From CAVPCZ01 sp963779225 (GTDB taxonomy: Bacteria; Bacteroidota; Ignavibacteria; UBA10030; UBA6906), in the NCBI GenBank assembly GCA_963779225.1, contig CAVZWW010000003.1:3162001-3226000 (forward strand): a stretch of 64,000 nucleotides of DNA, written 5' to 3'. This document shows positions 27,055 through 36,289 of the stretch, piece by piece. Position numbers and translations under genes: made by a program. How positions within the stretch are numbered: the stretch's first letter is position 1; every line of letters starts with the position of its first letter. A model generated the notes under the pieces. The model was not told where the DNA came from. It searched no databases and worked only from the letters and a program-made list of their open reading frames with translations.

Positions 27055-28854
27055 GGAATCCCCCCGCACGCACAACCGGGACCGACTCCTTTCCCCCCGG
27101 TGTCATTGTTTTAATGCGTGGAATTGCTGGCGCGTATTCCCGGGCCTTTCGTCTTGCCGCCGGTATGGTGACGTTATGTCGAGCCGCCGGAATGGGAGCC
27201 TTCCTCGCACTCGCCCCGACACTCTCCTCAACCACCTTTGCACAACAGCCTGCTCTTCATCCTGTGGCGCTTCAGGTCATTGAAGCGGGGATTGCGCCGC
27301 CGGAAGGGGAGCCCATCAAGTGCGGCTTGCCCGGGATCACCCACGCCATTCACCAGATTCCGGACCGGACGCTGCCGGGCATCCAGTCCCTTCAGAAGAT
27401 CCTCTCCCGCCCGGTCATGCAAACCAGCGTCATCAACGGCGGATTCCGCGTTCACTTTGATACAACGGGCTTGAACGCGCCGGCAATGCTGGACGGGGCG
27501 GGAAACAGACTTCCGGGAACGGCCCGGGAATACGTCGACTCGATATTCTCGATTCTCTCGTTTGTCACTCCGCTGGAGTCCGAAACGCTCGGGTATGGCG
27601 CTCTCCGGACAGACGGTGACAACGGCGGGGGTCCGGAGTACGACATCTACGTCATGGAACTCGGCAACATGTACGGGTACACGACCCCCGACGCCGGCGG
27701 ACCTGAAGGGATCGACATCCCCGACATTCATCACCATCGACAACGATTTCGTTTTTGTCCGTCCGAACGACAACCGCGGATTGCCCGGCCTTCGCGTGAC
27801 ACTCGCCCATGAACTCCACCATGCCCTGCAGATCGGCAACTACGGTTTCTGGACGAACGACGTCTTCCTGTATGAGATCACCTCCACCTGGATGGAAGAT
27901 GTCGCCTACACGGATGTGAACGACTACTACAACTATCTTGCTGCCAGCTGGGGACATTTCAAGAATCCCGACAAATCGTTTACGTCCAACGAATTGATCA
28001 TGTACAGCCGGAGCATCTGGGGTCACTACATCAGCAAGCGGTTCGGGATTGACGTGATGCGCCAGACGTGGGAGCAGGTCCGGCTCGCGCGCCCCATGGC
28101 CGCCATTGACAATGCCCTGCGGCTTCAGGGAGTGGGTGTGCCGGCCGCATTCGCGGAATGGACGCTCTGGAACTACTTCACCGGAGAACGTGCGGATCCG
28201 GTCAAATACTACGGCGAGGGCGCGGCCTATCCGCTCATCAGCCAGTCACCGGTTGAGTTCACGCCGCCGTCCCGTGACCTGCAGGGCACACTTTCCCCCT
28301 TCGCCTCCCGCTATTATCAGGTGATACGGGGGACGGATACGGTCACCATCATCCCCGGAAACATCGATCTGGCCCTTTCCCTTCAGTCTCCCCTCCCGAC
28401 ACTCCCGTATGTTCTCCGCCTTCGGAATACGCAGGCTGATCCTTCATACCACCCGGTGATCCCCGGTCTCTACTGCAAGCTGGATGTGGCGGATATCGCA
28501 GCGTGGTCCATCTGGTATGTCGACCAGGACACCGCCCGGTCCAACTATGACCCGGAAGTACTTGTCGAAGGGCGTCCGTTTCCGAACCCTTTCACGGTGG
28601 ACGGCCGGACTCAGGTGTATTTTCCCGTGAACAGTCTCACGCAGGTACAGGGGAGCATGTATATTTTCGATGCGGGCAACATCCTTGTGCGGACCGCAGG
28701 GCCGACCGCATCGGTGATGTATCTGGGCAAACAGATGTTTTCCTGGGATGGGCTGGTTGAGGGAGGAAGGCCGGCATCGTCCGGTATCTACGTGTATGTG
28801 ATCGAGTTGCCCGACAGACGCCTCATGGGGAAGATTGCCGTGGTAAGGAAATAA
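27051..28854 (+). CDS. Secreted HExxH metalloprotease with sorting-type C-terminus, frameshifted
   Basis: Signal-type segment near residues 25-65, then a catalytic region with HELHH (zinc ligands) and WMEDVAY downstream, resembling the MXAN_6640-type putative metalloprotease family. The C-terminus (FPNPFTVDGRTQVYFPV ... SSGIYVYVIELPDRRLMGKI) resembles type IX secretion/por sorting tails. The frame breaks at CCCC (27719-27722): removing one C gives GIDIPTFITIDNDFVFV and restores a 600-residue protein. The start overlaps the FG-GAP gene's stop. A start at MRGIAGAY, 21 codons later, would give a more usual signal peptide. Confidence 0.78.
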
Positions 28855-28858
28855 TCGG

Positions 28859-29483
28859 ATGGAGATCAGAATCTCGGCCCGGGGTCTCAGGATGGCGTTC
28901 AATCGCCGGACGATTTTTACGGGAATCGACTTTTCCGTCGGTCACGGTGAAACCCTTCTGGTGGCCGGACGCAATGGTTCCGGGAAATCCACGCTGGTAA
29001 AAATCCTCTGCGGGCTGCTGACGCCGACGGGCGGGAAGGTGGACATGGTGGGGAAGGGGCTTCTTAACGAACACGCGCGGCGCGGGTGCATAGGTCTCGT
29101 GGCCCCCTACCTTCAGGTGTACGATGAATTTTCCGCACTCGAGAACATGCGCCTGACGATGGCTCTGCGGGGACTGGCATCCGATGATTCGGCTGCACCG
29201 TTCGCTTCTGGAACGGGTCGCACTTGATGTGAGGCGCAGCGATCCCGTCCGGGGATTCTCCTCCGGCATGAAGCAGCGGCTCAAATATGCGCTGGCGTTG
29301 TCGCACCGGCCGTCTGTGCTGGTACTTGATGAACCTATGGCAAATCTGGACACCGACGGGATGACGGTCGTCCGCACCATAATGGAGGAGCAGCGGGACA
29401 GGGGAATTCTCATTGTGGCCACAAACGATCTGAGTGATGTCACCACTGTGCATGCCCGGGTGGACCTGAATGATGGCCGCTGA
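28859..29483 (+). CDS. ccmA: CcmA heme exporter ATPase, frameshifted
   Basis: ABC ATPase of the cytochrome c maturation (system I) exporter: Walker A AGRNGSGKST, LVAPYLQVYDEFSALENM, then in the next frame FSSGMKQRLKYALALSHR (signature) and VLVLDEPMANLDTDG (Walker B). Frames meet near 29184-29200; deleting one base, for example one C in GCACCG, joins them into 207 residues, the normal CcmA size. CcmA with CcmB drives release of heme-loaded CcmE. The stop overlaps ccmB. Confidence 0.82.
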
Positions 29484-30165
29484 AACCCCCGTCCGACGCT
29501 GGCTCCGGGCGACCGGGGCGGTCTTTATGAAAGACTGGCGGTCCGAGCTCCGGACCCGTTATGCCATCAGCGCGCTGGTGATGTTCGTGATCACCACGAT
29601 CTCGATCATTCTGTTTGCCCTCGGCGGGGAAGGCGCCTCTCCGGAGGTGCTCTCCGGTATGTTGTGGGTGGTGATCTTTTTCGCGGCTATGTCCGGACTG
29701 GCGCGCACGTTTGTGATGGAGGAAGAGCGGGGGACGGCCATGATGCTCCAGCTTACGGCCGCGCCGAGCACGGTATTCGCCGGAAAACTCCTGTTCAATC
29801 TTGTGCTGGGGGCGGGTCTGACCGTGCTCACCGTCTTGCTCTACCTGTTCTTCATTTCCGGATTCACCGTTCAGACATACAGCATCTTTCTGGCAACGAT
29901 AACGCTGGGCAGTATCGGGCTGGCCGCCGCATCCACCATTATTGCGGCCATCATCGCGCGGGCGAACACCAAGGGAACTCTCTATCCGGTGCTTTCGTTC
30001 CCGATATTGCTCCCCTTGCTCATGACCGTCATCAGCGCCACGCGGCTGGCGGCGGATGGAATGCCGTTCAGCGAAGCATTTGGTGAATTTCAAATTCTTA
30101 TTTCGTATATTGTGGTCGTGGTAACGACATCAATTCTGCTCTTTGAGTATATCTGGAAAGACTGA
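29470..30165 (+). CDS. ccmB: CcmB heme exporter permease
   Basis: 231 residues, six hydrophobic segments, starting with RATGAVFMKDWRSELRTRYA and containing MSGLARTFVMEEERGTAMML, both CcmB-like. Inner-membrane partner of CcmA and CcmC. It overlaps the end of ccmA by 14 bp and ends 4 bp before ccmC, within a continuous ccmABCDEF cluster. Confidence 0.88.
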   Translation: MMAAETPVRRWLRATGAVFMKDWRSELRTRYAISALVMFVITTISIILFALGGEGASPEVLSGMLWVVIFFAAMSGLARTFVMEEERGTAMMLQLTAAPSTVFAGKLLFNLVLGAGLTVLTVLLYLFFISGFTVQTYSIFLATITLGSIGLAAASTIIAAIIARANTKGTLYPVLSFPILLPLLMTVISATRLAADGMPFSEAFGEFQILISYIVVVVTTSILLFEYIWKD

Positions 30166-30169
30166 CGAC

Positions 30170-30868
30170 ATGACTCTGCGGATATCGCTCGGCGTCCTCC
30201 TCACCCTCGTGATCGTCGCCGCCATCGGATTTCCCATCTCGGCAACACCCCGGCACTGGTACGAATTCCCCCTCATCCCCGGTCTCGAAGAAAAGGCCCG
30301 GCTCATATTCTTCCATGTGCCGACAGCGTGGTTGAGCGTCATGGCGTTTCTCACCAGCATGGTCTACGGCATTCTGTACCTCCGGCGGCGGGACCCGATG
30401 GACGACATTTCGTCGTCGGTCGCCGCCGGGCTCGGATTCCTCTTCTGCATTCTGGCGACAGTCACCGGTGCCATCTGGGCCAAGTTCAACTGGGGATCGT
30501 TCTGGAACTGGGACCCGCGGGAAACTTCCATCTTTGTCCTGTTGTTAATATATGGAGCCTATTTTTCGCTCCGCTCCGCCATCGACGTCGAAGAGAAACG
30601 CGCGACACTCTCGTCGGTGTATTCGATTATCGCCGCGGTGACGGTGCCGTTCTTCATTTTCATCATGCCCCGGATCATGACCGGGCTGCATCCGGGTGCG
30701 AAAGGGGATCCTGACGGCGCCGGCCCGGTGATCGAATTCAACATGTCCCCGAACATGCGCGTGGTGTTCTTCGCCTCGCTGATCGGCTTTACCTTGCTCT
30801 TTATCTGGATGTTCCGTCTGCGCGTCCGGACGGCACGCCTCGAATATTTCGAACACGCGAAAGGATGA
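30170..30868 (+). CDS. ccmC: CcmC heme-handling membrane protein
   Basis: 232-residue integral membrane protein of the heme handling family. The tryptophan-rich WWD-type motif WGSFWNWDPRETS and flanking histidine (FFHVPTAWLS, first external loop) are visible. It loads heme on CcmE at the periplasmic face. The ATG overlapping the downstream ccmD start is at its stop (ATGA). The start was placed at MTLRIS, after GGAAAG, rather than inside ccmB. Confidence 0.9.
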   Translation: MTLRISLGVLLTLVIVAAIGFPISATPRHWYEFPLIPGLEEKARLIFFHVPTAWLSVMAFLTSMVYGILYLRRRDPMDDISSSVAAGLGFLFCILATVTGAIWAKFNWGSFWNWDPRETSIFVLLLIYGAYFSLRSAIDVEEKRATLSSVYSIIAAVTVPFFIFIMPRIMTGLHPGAKGDPDGAGPVIEFNMSPNMRVVFFASLIGFTLLFIWMFRLRVRTARLEYFEHAKG

Positions 30869-31002
30869 CCGTGGAATTCCTGGCCCAGAATCAGCTGTAC
30901 ATCGTCTTGATCATCGTGGTGGGCATCTGGCTTGGCCTGTACGCCTACCTCTTCCGTCTCGACGGAAGAATCCGGAAGCTTGAGAACCAGAACCGCACAT
31001 AG
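30865..31002 (+). CDS. ccmD: CcmD-like small membrane protein
   Basis: 45 residues: one hydrophobic helix (LYIVLIIVVGIWLGLYAYLF) followed by a basic, polar tail (RLDGRIRKLENQ), the CcmD plan. CcmD stabilises the CcmABC-CcmE complex. Its ATG overlaps the ccmC stop and it ends 16 bp before ccmE, so size, topology and position all fit. Confidence 0.8.
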   Translation: MTVEFLAQNQLYIVLIIVVGIWLGLYAYLFRLDGRIRKLENQNRT

Positions 31003-31018
31003 CAGGGAGGAGTGTCGC

Positions 31019-31414
31019 ATGAATGTCAAAGTGATTGTGGGCGGCCTTATCGTGGTTGTCTTTCTCGTGTTCGGTGCAATGTCCTTCATGGACAGCAACG
31101 TGGAGTACACGGATATCGCCGGTGCGAAACAAAAAGGGAAGAAGGTGCAGCTCAAGGGAACCTGGAACCGTGACAGGGAATCTTCCTTTGATGCAAGCAC
31201 CGGACGGTTCAGCTTTTATCTGCGGGACGATCAGGGGCTGGAGTGCAGGGTCCTGCTGGACGGCGCCGCCCCGAACAATTTCGAGCTCGCCACAAGCGTT
31301 GTCGCAAAGGGCAGATTCATGCCCGAGGGATACTTCCACGCCACGGAAGTGCTGACGAAGTGTCCGTCGAAATATGAGGCCGAAGCGGCAGAACTCAACA
31401 AAACAAAATCCTGA
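31019..31414 (+). CDS. ccmE: CcmE heme chaperone, Cys-type
   Basis: 131-residue periplasmic heme chaperone with an N-terminal membrane anchor and an OB fold. The usual heme-binding HxxxY is replaced: the tail reads VLTKCPSKYEAE, placing Cys115 and Tyr119 as CxxxY. Such Cys-type CcmE is known from Desulfovibrio and some archaea. GGGAGGA precedes the ATG. It receives heme from CcmC and delivers it to CcmF, encoded next. Confidence 0.88.
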   Translation: MNVKVIVGGLIVVVFLVFGAMSFMDSNVEYTDIAGAKQKGKKVQLKGTWNRDRESSFDASTGRFSFYLRDDQGLECRVLLDGAAPNNFELATSVVAKGRFMPEGYFHATEVLTKCPSKYEAEAAELNKTKS

Positions 31415-31489
31415 CCGCACCCGGCGGTACCGTTTGCTCTCCCGCTTAACGCGGTTCGCAGTTCCGTTCTTTTACGTACAGGAGCGTGT

Positions 31490-33454
31490 ATGATCGGCGG
31501 CATTTTCATCAAACTCGCCTTTGTCGCATGTCTCGTGTCGGTTCTCGCCTACGCACGGAGCCATCTCCGTGGCACGCAACGCTCCCTCGCCCTTGCACGA
31601 GGATTCTACCACCTCACGGTCATCTCCGTGATTCTCGGCGCTGCCACGCTTCTGTATCTCCTCCTTACCCATCAATTCCAGTACACCTACGTCTGGAGCT
31701 ATAGCTCCCGCGCGCTTTCCACACCGCTGCTGATCTCCACGTTCTATGCGGGGCAGGAGGGAAGTTTCATGCTGTGGGCCCTGTTCACAGCCCTGATCGG
31801 CGTCTTCCTGATGCGGCACTCGGCGCGGTACGGCTACGAGGCTCAGGTGATGAGCGTGTTCGGCGCCATCGAATTGATGCTCCTGCTGATGCTGCTCGTC
31901 AAGAACCCGTTTCTCTATGTCTGGGAAACCTGGGCGGGAGAAGTGCAGCCGGGATTCTTGCCCGCCGATGGACGCGGCCTGAATCCTCTCCTGCAGAATT
32001 ACTGGATGGTGATCCACCCCCAGGTCCTGTTCAGCGGCTTCGCCTCGATGGGCGTGCCGTACGCCTATGCCATTGCCGCGCTATTGAAGCGGGACTATGA
32101 CTACTGGTTCAAACCCGCAACACCCTGGATCGTGTTCGGCACGTTCGTGCTCGGTACGGGGATCATGATGGGAGGGTTCTGGGCTTACGAGACGCTCGGA
32201 TGGGGAGGGTACTGGGCCTGGGATCCGGTTGAGAACTCCTCGCTTGTTCCCTGGCTCATCGGTGTCGCCGCCATTCACACCATCCTGTCGCAGCGTCGGA
32301 GCGGCGCGTTCGTCCGCACAAATCTCATCCTCGGCATGCTCTGTTTCGTCCTGGTAATGTATTCCACTTTCCTCACGCGCAGCGGCGTCCTGGGAGACAC
32401 CTCTGTCCACTCCTTCGTCGATCCGGGCATGTGGGCGTACTGGCTCCTGATAGGGATGATGGCCCTCGCACTTCTTGTGCCCGGGGTTATTCTCGCACGA
32501 CGCTGGAAGGAGATTCCGCGGCGTGCGGCGAAGCATAACTACTTTTCACGTGAGTTCGCCCTGTTCCTCGGTGCATCGGCAATAATGTTCGTCGCCATCT
32601 TTGTCGTCATCGGCACGTCCTCGCCCATCATCACCGGTCTGCTCTACGGAAAGAAGAGCGCCGTCGATATCGGCTACTACGCCACGACAACCCTCCCGCT
32701 GGGGATCGTAATCGGCCTGCTCGCCGGTGTGGGACAGCTTCTCTGGTGGAACAGGTCGGACCGTCGCACCGTGCTCCATTTGCTCCGTGCTCCCTTTGTG
32801 CTCTCGGTTCTCACACTCGCACTGCTGGTGTTCTTCGGTGTGCACCAACCGCTCCTCCTGCTCTTCCTGTTCGGTGCGGCATTCGCGCTCTGGGCAAACC
32901 TCCAGGTGGGGTGGACCCTTGTCCGCCGGAATCCGAAGACTGCAGGCGGATCCATTGCCCATATCGGCATCGCCCTCATGTTCTTCGGATTCATCGCAAG
33001 CACCGAGTTCGATGCAATGCAGACGGTATCCCTGCCCCAGGGGCAACCCGTACAGGCACTGGGCTATACCCTGAAGTATACGGGATACCGGATGGTGGAG
33101 GGGGACCGGTACGCGTTTGACGTGGAGGCGGAGAAGGATGGCAAGCGCTTCCGGCTTGCGCCGGTCATGTACGAGAGCAAATACAATGAAGGGATCATGC
33201 GGAACCCTGACATTGTCAACCTGCTGTCAAAAGACTTCTACCTCGCGCCGCTTTCCCTCGACCAGCCCGTGACGCCGGCATCTACACACGCACGTGCTGT
33301 GGACGTGCTCGTGGTCGAGGCGAGCATCAAACCGTACATCAACCTGGTCTGGGCGGGCGTAATCATTCTGCTGGTGGGTTTTCTGGTGACGATTGTGCGC
33401 CGCGCGGCCGAGGCGGGACAAACAGGTCCGGCTGAACAAGAAGCTGTTCAGTAG
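31490..33454 (+). CDS. ccmF: CcmF cytochrome c heme lyase subunit
   Basis: 654-residue polytopic membrane protein. WGGYWAWDPVENSSLVPWL is the WWD heme-binding signature, and YSTFLTRSGVLGDTSVHSF is a further CcmF hallmark. It ligates heme to apocytochrome c in the periplasm. No ccmG, ccmH or ccmI follows, so thiol reduction must be encoded elsewhere or handled differently, in line with the unusual CcmE. Confidence 0.92.
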   Translation: MIGGIFIKLAFVACLVSVLAYARSHLRGTQRSLALARGFYHLTVISVILGAATLLYLLLTHQFQYTYVWSYSSRALSTPLLISTFYAGQEGSFMLWALFTALIGVFLMRHSARYGYEAQVMSVFGAIELMLLLMLLVKNPFLYVWETWAGEVQPGFLPADGRGLNPLLQNYWMVIHPQVLFSGFASMGVPYAYAIAALLKRDYDYWFKPATPWIVFGTFVLGTGIMMGGFWAYETLGWGGYWAWDPVENSSLVPWLIGVAAIHTILSQRRSGAFVRTNLILGMLCFVLVMYSTFLTRSGVLGDTSVHSFVDPGMWAYWLLIGMMALALLVPGVILARRWKEIPRRAAKHNYFSREFALFLGASAIMFVAIFVVIGTSSPIITGLLYGKKSAVDIGYYATTTLPLGIVIGLLAGVGQLLWWNRSDRRTVLHLLRAPFVLSVLTLALLVFFGVHQPLLLLFLFGAAFALWANLQVGWTLVRRNPKTAGGSIAHIGIALMFFGFIASTEFDAMQTVSLPQGQPVQALGYTLKYTGYRMVEGDRYAFDVEAEKDGKRFRLAPVMYESKYNEGIMRNPDIVNLLSKDFYLAPLSLDQPVTPASTHARAVDVLVVEASIKPYINLVWAGVIILLVGFLVTIVRRAAEAGQTGPAEQEAVQ

Positions 33455-33510
33455 GCATTCCCTGAGGCCGTGCGATCAGCTGCATGAGCTGCCTGCCCCG
33501 CATGATGGGG

Positions 33511-33565
33511 TGTGGCACTGTGCCACACTTCCCGGGTATCGCACAGGTGGTGGGGCACTGTGCCT
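33511..33565. repeat. Palindromic repeat pair after ccmF
   Basis: TGTGGCACTGTGCCACA followed 24 bp later by GGGGCACTGTGCCTC. Both share GGCAC-GTGCC with the palindrome at 16586. The gap between ccmF and the DUF2231 gene (116 bp) otherwise holds nothing; the palindromes could serve as a terminator. Confidence 0.45.
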
Positions 33566-33569
33566 CACG

Positions 33570-33998
33570 CTACCGTGGAGAGACGCCCACACCCAGTCCG
33601 TACACGAGCTCACCCCCGTGCCATGCCGTGAGCCAGAGGGTCACGACGGCGATGCAATAGAGTCCTGCATACACAAAGCGCGGATTCGCCGGGAGCCGTT
33701 TCCGTGCCGCAATCCTCCAGAAGAGCAACCCGGCGAAGAGGACCATCGCCCCTAGCGCCCATTGTTGATGGAATTCAAGAACTGAGGCGGCGAGAGCATC
33801 CTGAACTCCTGCAGACTCCTTTGCGATCAGACCGCTTCCCACCGCTGCGGCAAGACCGATTGTCCCCACCAGTTGTGACCACCAACCCGTGCGTGAAACA
33901 TCAGTCGTTTTGACCACCAGCACCCACATGTCCGCCAGAAAGCCGGCGGTCAGCAGGGCGATGGGGAAATGCACGATCATCGGATGCAATGGGGGCAT
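33570..33998 (-). CDS. DUF2231-family membrane protein
   Basis: 142 residues with four hydrophobic segments. MPPLHPMIVHFPIALLTAGF with its HPxxVHFP motif is the DUF2231 signature; some relatives are putative heme-binding or quinone-linked membrane proteins. It is convergent with ccmF and followed by the BshB1 gene on the same strand. Role unknown. Confidence 0.8.
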   Translation of the reverse strand: MPPLHPMIVHFPIALLTAGFLADMWVLVVKTTDVSRTGWWSQLVGTIGLAAAVGSGLIAKESAGVQDALAASVLEFHQQWALGAMVLFAGLLFWRIAARKRLPANPRFVYAGLYCIAVVTLWLTAWHGGELVYGLGVGVSPR

Positions 33999-34018
33999 GA
34001 AAGATCCCGGTGCGGCAG

Positions 34019-34738
34019 CTACGTATTCAGATGCAGAAGGTCGGGTATGTGAATGGCCGTCGGAGAGAAGAAGGGTTCCCCGTATTTCTTTCCGATCTTG
34101 TCTCCGTAATACTCCAGCCGCGTACGGATCATCTCCAGAAACTGGGGCGTGGTGAGGATTGTTTCAGGTTCTGTACTTGCAGGATCGTAGAACTGCGAGC
34201 GGAATGCCTTCATGGCTTCCATCCGTGTATCGTACGCTTCGGTGACATCGATGATGAATGACGGGGGGAACTCTTGCCATTGCATAAAATGGTAGTAGGC
34301 ACGGGGGCGAAAGGGCTCCTGGGCGAGGCCGTCATGTATCGTTTCGATCTTGCGGAGTCCTGCGTAGAACCAGGCTTCCCGTGCCAGGGTGTGCGCATGC
34401 TCGTGATCCGGATGCCGATCCACGGAGTGGGGAATAATGAGCACGTCAGGCCGGTATGCGCGGATCACCCGGATGAGCTTCAGCGTTGTCTCCCGGTTGA
34501 CTTCGATCCCTGCGTCGGGGAGTGAAAGGCTTTCCCGAACGGTAATCCCCATGATGCGACCCGCCTCGGCAGCTTCCGCCGCACGGATATCCCGTGTTCC
34601 GCGGGTACCGAGTTCGCCGTCGGTCAGGTCAACGAGACCGACTGCATGGCCCTGGCGGACCAGGGTGATGATCGTGCCGCCGCACGACAGTTCCACATCG
34701 TCAGGATGTGCGCCGATAGCAAGGATGTCCAGCTTCAT
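34019..34738 (-). CDS. bshB1: Bacillithiol biosynthesis deacetylase BshB1
   Basis: 239-residue PIG-L/LmbE zinc deacetylase: IGAHPDDVELSCGG carries the zinc ligands His/Asp and the catalytic Asp, HSVDRHPDHEHAH the third ligand. BshB1 removes acetyl from GlcNAc-malate in bacillithiol synthesis. The chosen ATG lies only 8 nt after a TATATT box, so the transcript may have almost no leader; no ribosome site is seen. bshA and bshC are not in the window. Confidence 0.88.
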   Translation of the reverse strand: MKLDILAIGAHPDDVELSCGGTIITLVRQGHAVGLVDLTDGELGTRGTRDIRAAEAAEAGRIMGITVRESLSLPDAGIEVNRETTLKLIRVIRAYRPDVLIIPHSVDRHPDHEHAHTLAREAWFYAGLRKIETIHDGLAQEPFRPRAYYHFMQWQEFPPSFIIDVTEAYDTRMEAMKAFRSQFYDPASTEPETILTTPQFLEMIRTRLEYYGDKIGKKYGEPFFSPTAIHIPDLLHLNT

Positions 34739-34746
34739 GGGCATCC

Positions 34747-34774
34747 AATATACACTTTTTTTCGTCCATTTCAA
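34747..34774 (-). promoter_or_regulatory. bshB1 promoter
   Basis: TTGAAA, 16-bp spacer, TATATT on the minus strand, ending 8 nt from the bshB1 ATG, which predicts a nearly leaderless message. A divergent TATATT at 34800 on the plus strand could serve xseA, with no convincing -35 box. Confidence 0.55.
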
Positions 34775-34839
34775 CTGTGCTGCAAAGAGGGAAAATTGCT
34801 ATATTAGTCCCACCTTTTCACACCGGAGTTCAGTTCTCC

Positions 34840-36039
34840 ATGCAACAGCCGGCGTCACGTGTACATGTCCCACTCACCGTCACGGAAGTTACACGCCGGA
34901 TCAAGCTGGCCCTGGAATCAGGTTTCCCGGCCCTGCAGGTGGTGGGCGAAATCTCCAACTTCAAGCGCCACACGTCCGGTCACCTGTATTTCACATTGAA
35001 GGACGAGGGGGCCCAGCTGAGCGCTGTGATGTGGAGGAGCAGGGCACCGTCGCTCACGTTTTCCCCCGAAGACGGGATGAAAGTGGTCGCCACAGGCCGC
35101 CTCTCGGTGTACGAAGTGCGGGGCAGTTATCAGATCGACGTGAGCAGTATGCGCCCGATGGGAACGGGTGATCTGCAGATGGCGTTCGAGCGGTTGAAGG
35201 AGAAGCTCGGCGCCGAAGGGTTGTTTGATCTTTCCCGGAAGAGGATCCTCCCCCGGTATCCCATGCGGATCGGCATCATCACCTCCCCGACTGGTGCTGT
35301 GCTGCACGACATGAAACACGTGTTTGACAGGCGATTCCCTGCGGTGGAGCTGGTACTTGCTCCGGTGCGCGTGCAGGGTTCCGGCGCGGCGGAGGAAATC
35401 GCAACAGCCATTCGCGATCTGAACACACTCGGAGGGCTGGACATTCTCATTGTCGCCCGGGGGGGGGGATCGTTGGAAGATCTCTGGCCGTTCAACGAAG
35501 AAAAGGTCGCCCGGGCTATCGCAGCATCGTCTGTTCCCGTGGTGAGTGCCATCGGACATGAAGTGGATGTCACGATCGCCGATTTCGTGGCAGACCTCAG
35601 GGCTCCAACGCCCACGGCGGCGGCGGAGCTGGTCGTGCGGGACCGTACAGCCATTCTTGAACTTCTACGCAATTCTTGTTATACTATGCATGAAAGTCTG
35701 ACCTCCCGTCTCGGTCACCAGCGGGATCATATACGGCATCTCCTCAAGAGTCACGCGCTCAACAGACCGGTCGACCTCCTGCACCGCCACAGCCAGCATG
35801 TCGACGAACTCAATCGCACAATGTCCACCGCCGTCGCTCATCGTACCGCCCTCGCAGAGACGCGTGCACACGCGCTGATCGACCGCCTTGCCGCATTGAA
35901 CCCTCAACGCGTCCTCAAGCGGGGCTATGCCATCGTCCGCAAGGGAGGTGCGGTTGTTGCGACGCGCACCGGCGTTCGCCCGCACGACCGCGTGGACATC
36001 ACGTTTCACGACGGCGCCGTCTCGTCAACCATCGACTGA
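34840..36039 (+). CDS. xseA: Exodeoxyribonuclease VII large subunit
   Basis: 399 residues: N-terminal OB domain (LTVTEVTRRIKLALESGFPALQVVGEISNF) and catalytic core with GIITSPTGAVLHDM and ARGGGSLEDLWPFNEEKVARAI, SAIGHEVDVTIADFVADLRAPTPTAAAE, all XseA hallmarks. With XseB it degrades single-stranded DNA. The ATG before QQPASRVHV is preferred because a TATATT promoter box lies inside the longer frame. xseB follows 4 bp after the stop. Confidence 0.95.
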   Translation: MQQPASRVHVPLTVTEVTRRIKLALESGFPALQVVGEISNFKRHTSGHLYFTLKDEGAQLSAVMWRSRAPSLTFSPEDGMKVVATGRLSVYEVRGSYQIDVSSMRPMGTGDLQMAFERLKEKLGAEGLFDLSRKRILPRYPMRIGIITSPTGAVLHDMKHVFDRRFPAVELVLAPVRVQGSGAAEEIATAIRDLNTLGGLDILIVARGGGSLEDLWPFNEEKVARAIAASSVPVVSAIGHEVDVTIADFVADLRAPTPTAAAELVVRDRTAILELLRNSCYTMHESLTSRLGHQRDHIRHLLKSHALNRPVDLLHRHSQHVDELNRTMSTAVAHRTALAETRAHALIDRLAALNPQRVLKRGYAIVRKGGAVVATRTGVRPHDRVDITFHDGAVSSTID

Positions 36040-36043
36040 CCCC

Positions 36044-36289
36044 ATGCCCGCCAAGAAGAATACCAATTCTGTTCCGACGTTTGAGGACGCCCTGCAGCGC
36101 CTGGAGGAGATTGTTCACCAGCTGGAAGACGGCGCACTCCCCCTGGAGGAGTCGCTCCGTCTGTATGAGGAGGGAATCGGCCTGTCGAAAACCTGCGCCG
36201 ACCGCCTCGGTCAGGCCGAGGTCACGCTCAAACGCCTGGCCAAAGACATGGAAGGCAATCTTACACTTCTGGACGAAAACGAGGAATGA
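36044..36289 (+). CDS. xseB: Exodeoxyribonuclease VII small subunit
   Basis: 81 residues with the standard XseB helical pattern FEDALQRLEEIVHQLEDG, LPLEESLRLYEEGIGL. Binds and supports the large subunit. Its stop overlaps the dxs start (ATGA), the same xseB-dxs linkage seen in many bacteria. Confidence 0.92.
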   Translation: MPAKKNTNSVPTFEDALQRLEEIVHQLEDGALPLEESLRLYEEGIGLSKTCADRLGQAEVTLKRLAKDMEGNLTLLDENEE

